Shown here in pieces: positions 60,723-64,000 of a DNA stretch of 64,000 nt. How positions within the stretch are numbered: the stretch's first letter is position 1; each line of letters opens with the position of its first letter. The position numbers and the translations under genes are program-made. The notes under the pieces are model-generated. The model did not search any database. It was not told where the DNA came from and saw nothing but the letters and a program-made list of their open reading frames with translations. Source of the DNA: Cymodocea nodosa (lineage: Eukaryota; Streptophyta; Magnoliopsida; Alismatales; Cymodoceaceae); assembly GCA_036874045.1 (NCBI GenBank), contig CM072337.1, forward strand, positions 23,720,001 to 23,784,000, in the 5' to 3' direction.

Positions 60723-63700
60723 GTGAGTTTGCTCCTAAAACTGTTCTTAGCTTGTTATTTTCTTTTTTTAGTTTGCAACCGTAGAACTTTTCTTGTTTAT
60801 GTTTCCGAACCAGATTGGAAGACTTTATATTTGAAGTACTTGTAATTGCACAATAAGCTACATTCTGATTTAGATGCCATGCTTCGCTAACAATAACCAA
60901 TCATCACTGCAAGTATACACAACTTTAAGATCCACAAGGGAAGAATGTCCTATGTTCAAATCTAGGAAAAAACATTATTAATGTAAAAAAATATACAGAA
61001 CTTCTCTTTGCACTTTTTGCAATGTTGAATCCCCTGCAGTTGCATTAGTTGAGAGCCATGATAACTTTTTGTTTCATTCAGTTTGTCTAATTGCAATGGA
61101 TAGCTTTATTCCATTTCAAATATATTGGGGGGTTAGGCAGCTCAAACAGAATGCTTGGCCTGCCGACTAAATCCATAATCAGCCCAGTTGGTTTTGGTCT
61201 GAAAATGTAACTTAAATAATTTAAAGATTTATACAAAGCATATTTCTTTTCAGGAAATGGACATGTTTTTGATTCATGATAACTAAGAACTACTCCAAAT
61301 TGATATGACATTTTAAGCATTATTTATTCGATAACTTTCCTAGTTCTTTTTCATTTAGTGTAATCTGACAAATTTCACTAGACTTGCCTATTCTATTGGG
61401 ACTAGTGCTCGGCTTGCATTACTTTTAGCCCATCCATTGGAAATAATATCATCTCCCTACTTGCCTTGTGATAGGAAATAAGGAAGTACCAACAAAGATA
61501 TGTTCTTCTTACCATATTTCAAGGATTGAGCAAAAGTGAGCCACAAGAAAGAAGAGTTAGGATCCATTTGGAACCTGGAGCTTCTTTTGGGTGTGGCTGC
61601 TTCCAAAAGCCATGAACTACTAGAAGCTATTCCAAGCTGGTAAACAACACAGGTTTGGGAAATATTTGATAGCTTTTGGGAGGGTTAAATGAATAGATTT
61701 TGGTAGGAGTTGGGACTGGTTCGTCCTTGGAAAACCATATATATTGATCATTTTCCCCAAATTTCCCATTTGTTCTATTCATGTTTTACTGAAAATATTA
61801 AATTATTCTTTATTTCTATAAGTATTTCATTAAAGGTTACATTATACCATATCCATAATCTATAACAAGTCATAGGTCCTTTATTTTATAAAACAAACTT
61901 CTACAAGCTAGCTTGTGAAAAAATTCCCAAAATCTATCCTTTATCACCTTTTCTATTTCTTAGCAATTAATGAGAACCATCCTATCTTACTTTCAAAAAA
62001 TTTAGTATAGCAGATACCCTCATATTGACTATTAGAAAAACATCAAGTTTATGTGATAAAAAGAAAAATACCAAATATTAAATTTATAGTTCTTGATTAC
62101 CACTAAGTGTATGTCTAGTTTTTTCCTCCTCTTCACCCACTTCTTGTTCTTATCCTTTTCTATCTCTTTACTCTTCTCCTCATCCTTTTGCTTGTTGTCA
62201 CTTTCATTCTTCTCTTCATCCTCCTCCTCCTCCTCATTTTCCTTTTCTCCTTGTGGTCATTGTTGTCTTCCTCATACTCATTTTTGTCTTAATCTTGTCT
62301 CTCACAAAAGGTGCAAAGGAGATCTGCAGTACCTGTCTATTTACTTTTATATGCTTTGGTTATTATTCTCGTAGCATGATATTATTTATGCAGTTCATGT
62401 TTAATTATTAGTTAATGGATATCCATATACTACATTATAACCCTAAGACCCATTTATAAATATTTAATCCCCTCTTATTGATGAATAATTTTTCATTTCC
62501 TTTCTTTAATATCTCATACTAGGGTTTAACATTCAAATTACTAATATCAAAATAGAGAGTAGTGCCACCCAACCCACCTGCCAAAAAGACAATTGTATTT
62601 CCATAGCCTATGCTATGTACTTGATGTGCTCAATTAACACATCTTGTAGGCTCATAACATTGCACAAAAAGGTGGAAATATTCCTGTTGGGAGTTCCATG
62701 GTTACTTCCATAGTTGCTGCTGATGATATTGACTGAAACATTATATTCTTTCAGAACCCAACACCACCTCCATTTACAAAGAAGTGCCTGGTAGCTCTCT
62801 AAGGGTTAGATTGGCATACCCTTTCCCACTTAATTAAGTGCAGGCCATTGGTTTCTTCACATAAACCATTCTGCAATCAGTGTTTGAATTTCTTCTCTAA
62901 TACTTGAATAACACCTTTTGGCAAATGTGTTCCCATGTATTAAATATTGACATCTGGAAAATTGAAATGTTGTCGCAAATGCTTTTTGGTAGAGTAATAC
63001 TACCCTACAACTCGGATATCTCACCTTCCATCCTTGATGTTGTCCAACTTGTCAAGTTCTCAAATCTTTAGTGTTTGGCTTTGTGGGGGTTAGAAATCCT
63101 AAGCATAAGGCTGTGACATTCTGAACTTTGCAGCGCAGGATAGAAGCAATTTGCTGATACTTTAATCCAATTTATTCATTGTTTTGTTGAAACAAATGAC
63201 GTTTAGGAAAGTCCTAGGTTGGAATCCAACTTTTACACATTAGAGGAAGTTCTCGTTTGTGCTTTGAATGCCATGTCAGTCAGACATGCATTTCCTACGA
63301 AAATGCATTTCTTTTTCCGCTCTCTTTTTTCTACTCTTCTCTCTCTCTTCTTACCCTTACTAGCCTATCCACCTTGATAATGTTGCAAAGACTTTAAAAT
63401 TGATCAATGTGAAGAAGTGAGTCACAATAGGATGATTGACATGATGGTTAGATTCAATCAAATCAGCAAATAGGCTCATTGCTCTCTTGAACTATCAACC
63501 AACCATAGCTACTAAGGTGGACACCTAGGCACCTAGGTGTTTCTTGGGCAGTGCCCAGGTACACCCAATGCTGTGTATGGCTTAGTCAGATGTCTTTGTA
63601 TGGCTTAAGCTACTAAGGTGTATGGCTTAATCAGATATTTTTAATGTTTTTATCGAAGATCTTTTTATTTTAGTATCATTTAGACTTTGCATATCTTATT

Positions 63701-64000
63701 TTGCCATTATGTATTGATTTTTATCACAAGTTAATTTATAAGTCGTGACTTTGAAATATCGTATTGTTATGTTTGTTGTTTACATGTTTTCATAAGTTAC
63801 TTTATACTGTTTATTTATGTATTTCTTAATTATTAGTATGCATAAAAATATATAAACATCTATACCTATACATATTTTAAAATTAATATATATATTAATA
63901 TGGGCACTTAGGTGCCGCCTAGGTGCTCGAGGCATCCATGGCTACCACCAAGGCATACGTAAGAATTTCCAACCACAAACTTGGAAATTTTACCTTATGA
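60723..64000 (+). other. Presumed intron or 3' flank of the third gene
   Basis: Follows a GTGAGT donor. I looked for acceptor-plus-exon continuations of the coiled coil and found none I trust. It contains a CT/CTC-rich tract (62100-62260) and a possible CCTAGG-type element (63513-63945). The rest shows nothing I recognise. Confidence 0.5.
63513..63945. repeat. Possible CCTAGG-type non-autonomous element
   Basis: The left part reads AAGGTGGACACCTAGGCACC and the right part, inverted, GAGCACCTAGGCGGCACC, around an AT-rich centre. It resembles stretches at 7625-8090 and 22470-22885. No target duplication could be fixed. Confidence 0.4.

Noticed and set aside
61550-61910. Possible hAT-like MITE starting GGATCCATTTGGAACC
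   Set aside because: It has an internal inverted AGCTTCTTTTGG/CCAAAAGC pair, but no matching right terminus or duplication was found.
62093-62374. 93-residue ORF of Ser/Phe/Leu runs
   Set aside because: Product of a CT/CTC-rich low-complexity tract.
1-64000. tRNA or other structured RNA genes
   Set aside because: No A-box/B-box pair with a cloverleaf could be seen on either strand by eye. A tRNAscan run would settle this.

Overview
This window is nuclear DNA of a flowering plant. It has long introns with GT-AG (and one GC-AG) splice sites, plant-type transposable elements and an AT-rich background. A monocot is the likelier guess: the NADPH oxidase gene has strongly GC-rich exons, while the tRNA synthetase beside it has AT-rich exons. 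That is an inference from base composition; the species cannot be named from the sequence.

All three genes seen are on the + strand. (1) Positions 504-44869 hold the last 23 exons of a cytosolic isoleucyl-tRNA synthetase. The exons encode about 861 residues, from the CP1 editing site to the stop codon. The start of the gene, including the HIGH motif, lies upstream of the window. Every exon joins the next in phase. The first intron seen is 13.9 kb and the second uses a GC donor. (2) Positions 51588-57373 hold a complete 11-exon RBOH NADPH oxidase of 897 residues, with a 5'UTR intron and a TATA box. (3) Positions 60116-60722 hold the first four exons of a short Ala/Ser-leading, probably coiled-coil protein that I cannot name; any later exons were not found.

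Most other recognisable sequence is decayed mobile DNA, much of it in the synthetase introns. Intron 1: a hAT element with terminal inverted repeats and an 8-bp target duplication (1511-4876), an L1-type LINE remnant, and an RTE-type LINE. Intron 2: an L1 tail and a BED/DUF659 hAT remnant interrupted by an RTE 3' end. Intron 6: a Copia RNase H-3'LTR fragment. Intron 16: a miniature LTR element of the TRIM kind with LTRs, PBS, PPT and a perfect GATGC target duplication (35563-37056), and an RTE 3' end. Intron 18: a Ty3/gypsy remnant. Between the synthetase and RBOH lies a PIF/Harbinger element (46648-48942, TTA duplication). Between RBOH and the third gene lies a Harbinger-like MITE (58135-58789, TAA duplication).

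The three genes have no evident shared pathway: translation, signalled superoxide production, and an unknown function. I found no previously undescribed molecular system. The more unusual signals are the GC-AG intron, the TRIM element, the nested hAT/RTE insertion, and a triplicated palindrome-bearing 63/64-bp repeat just upstream of the third gene.
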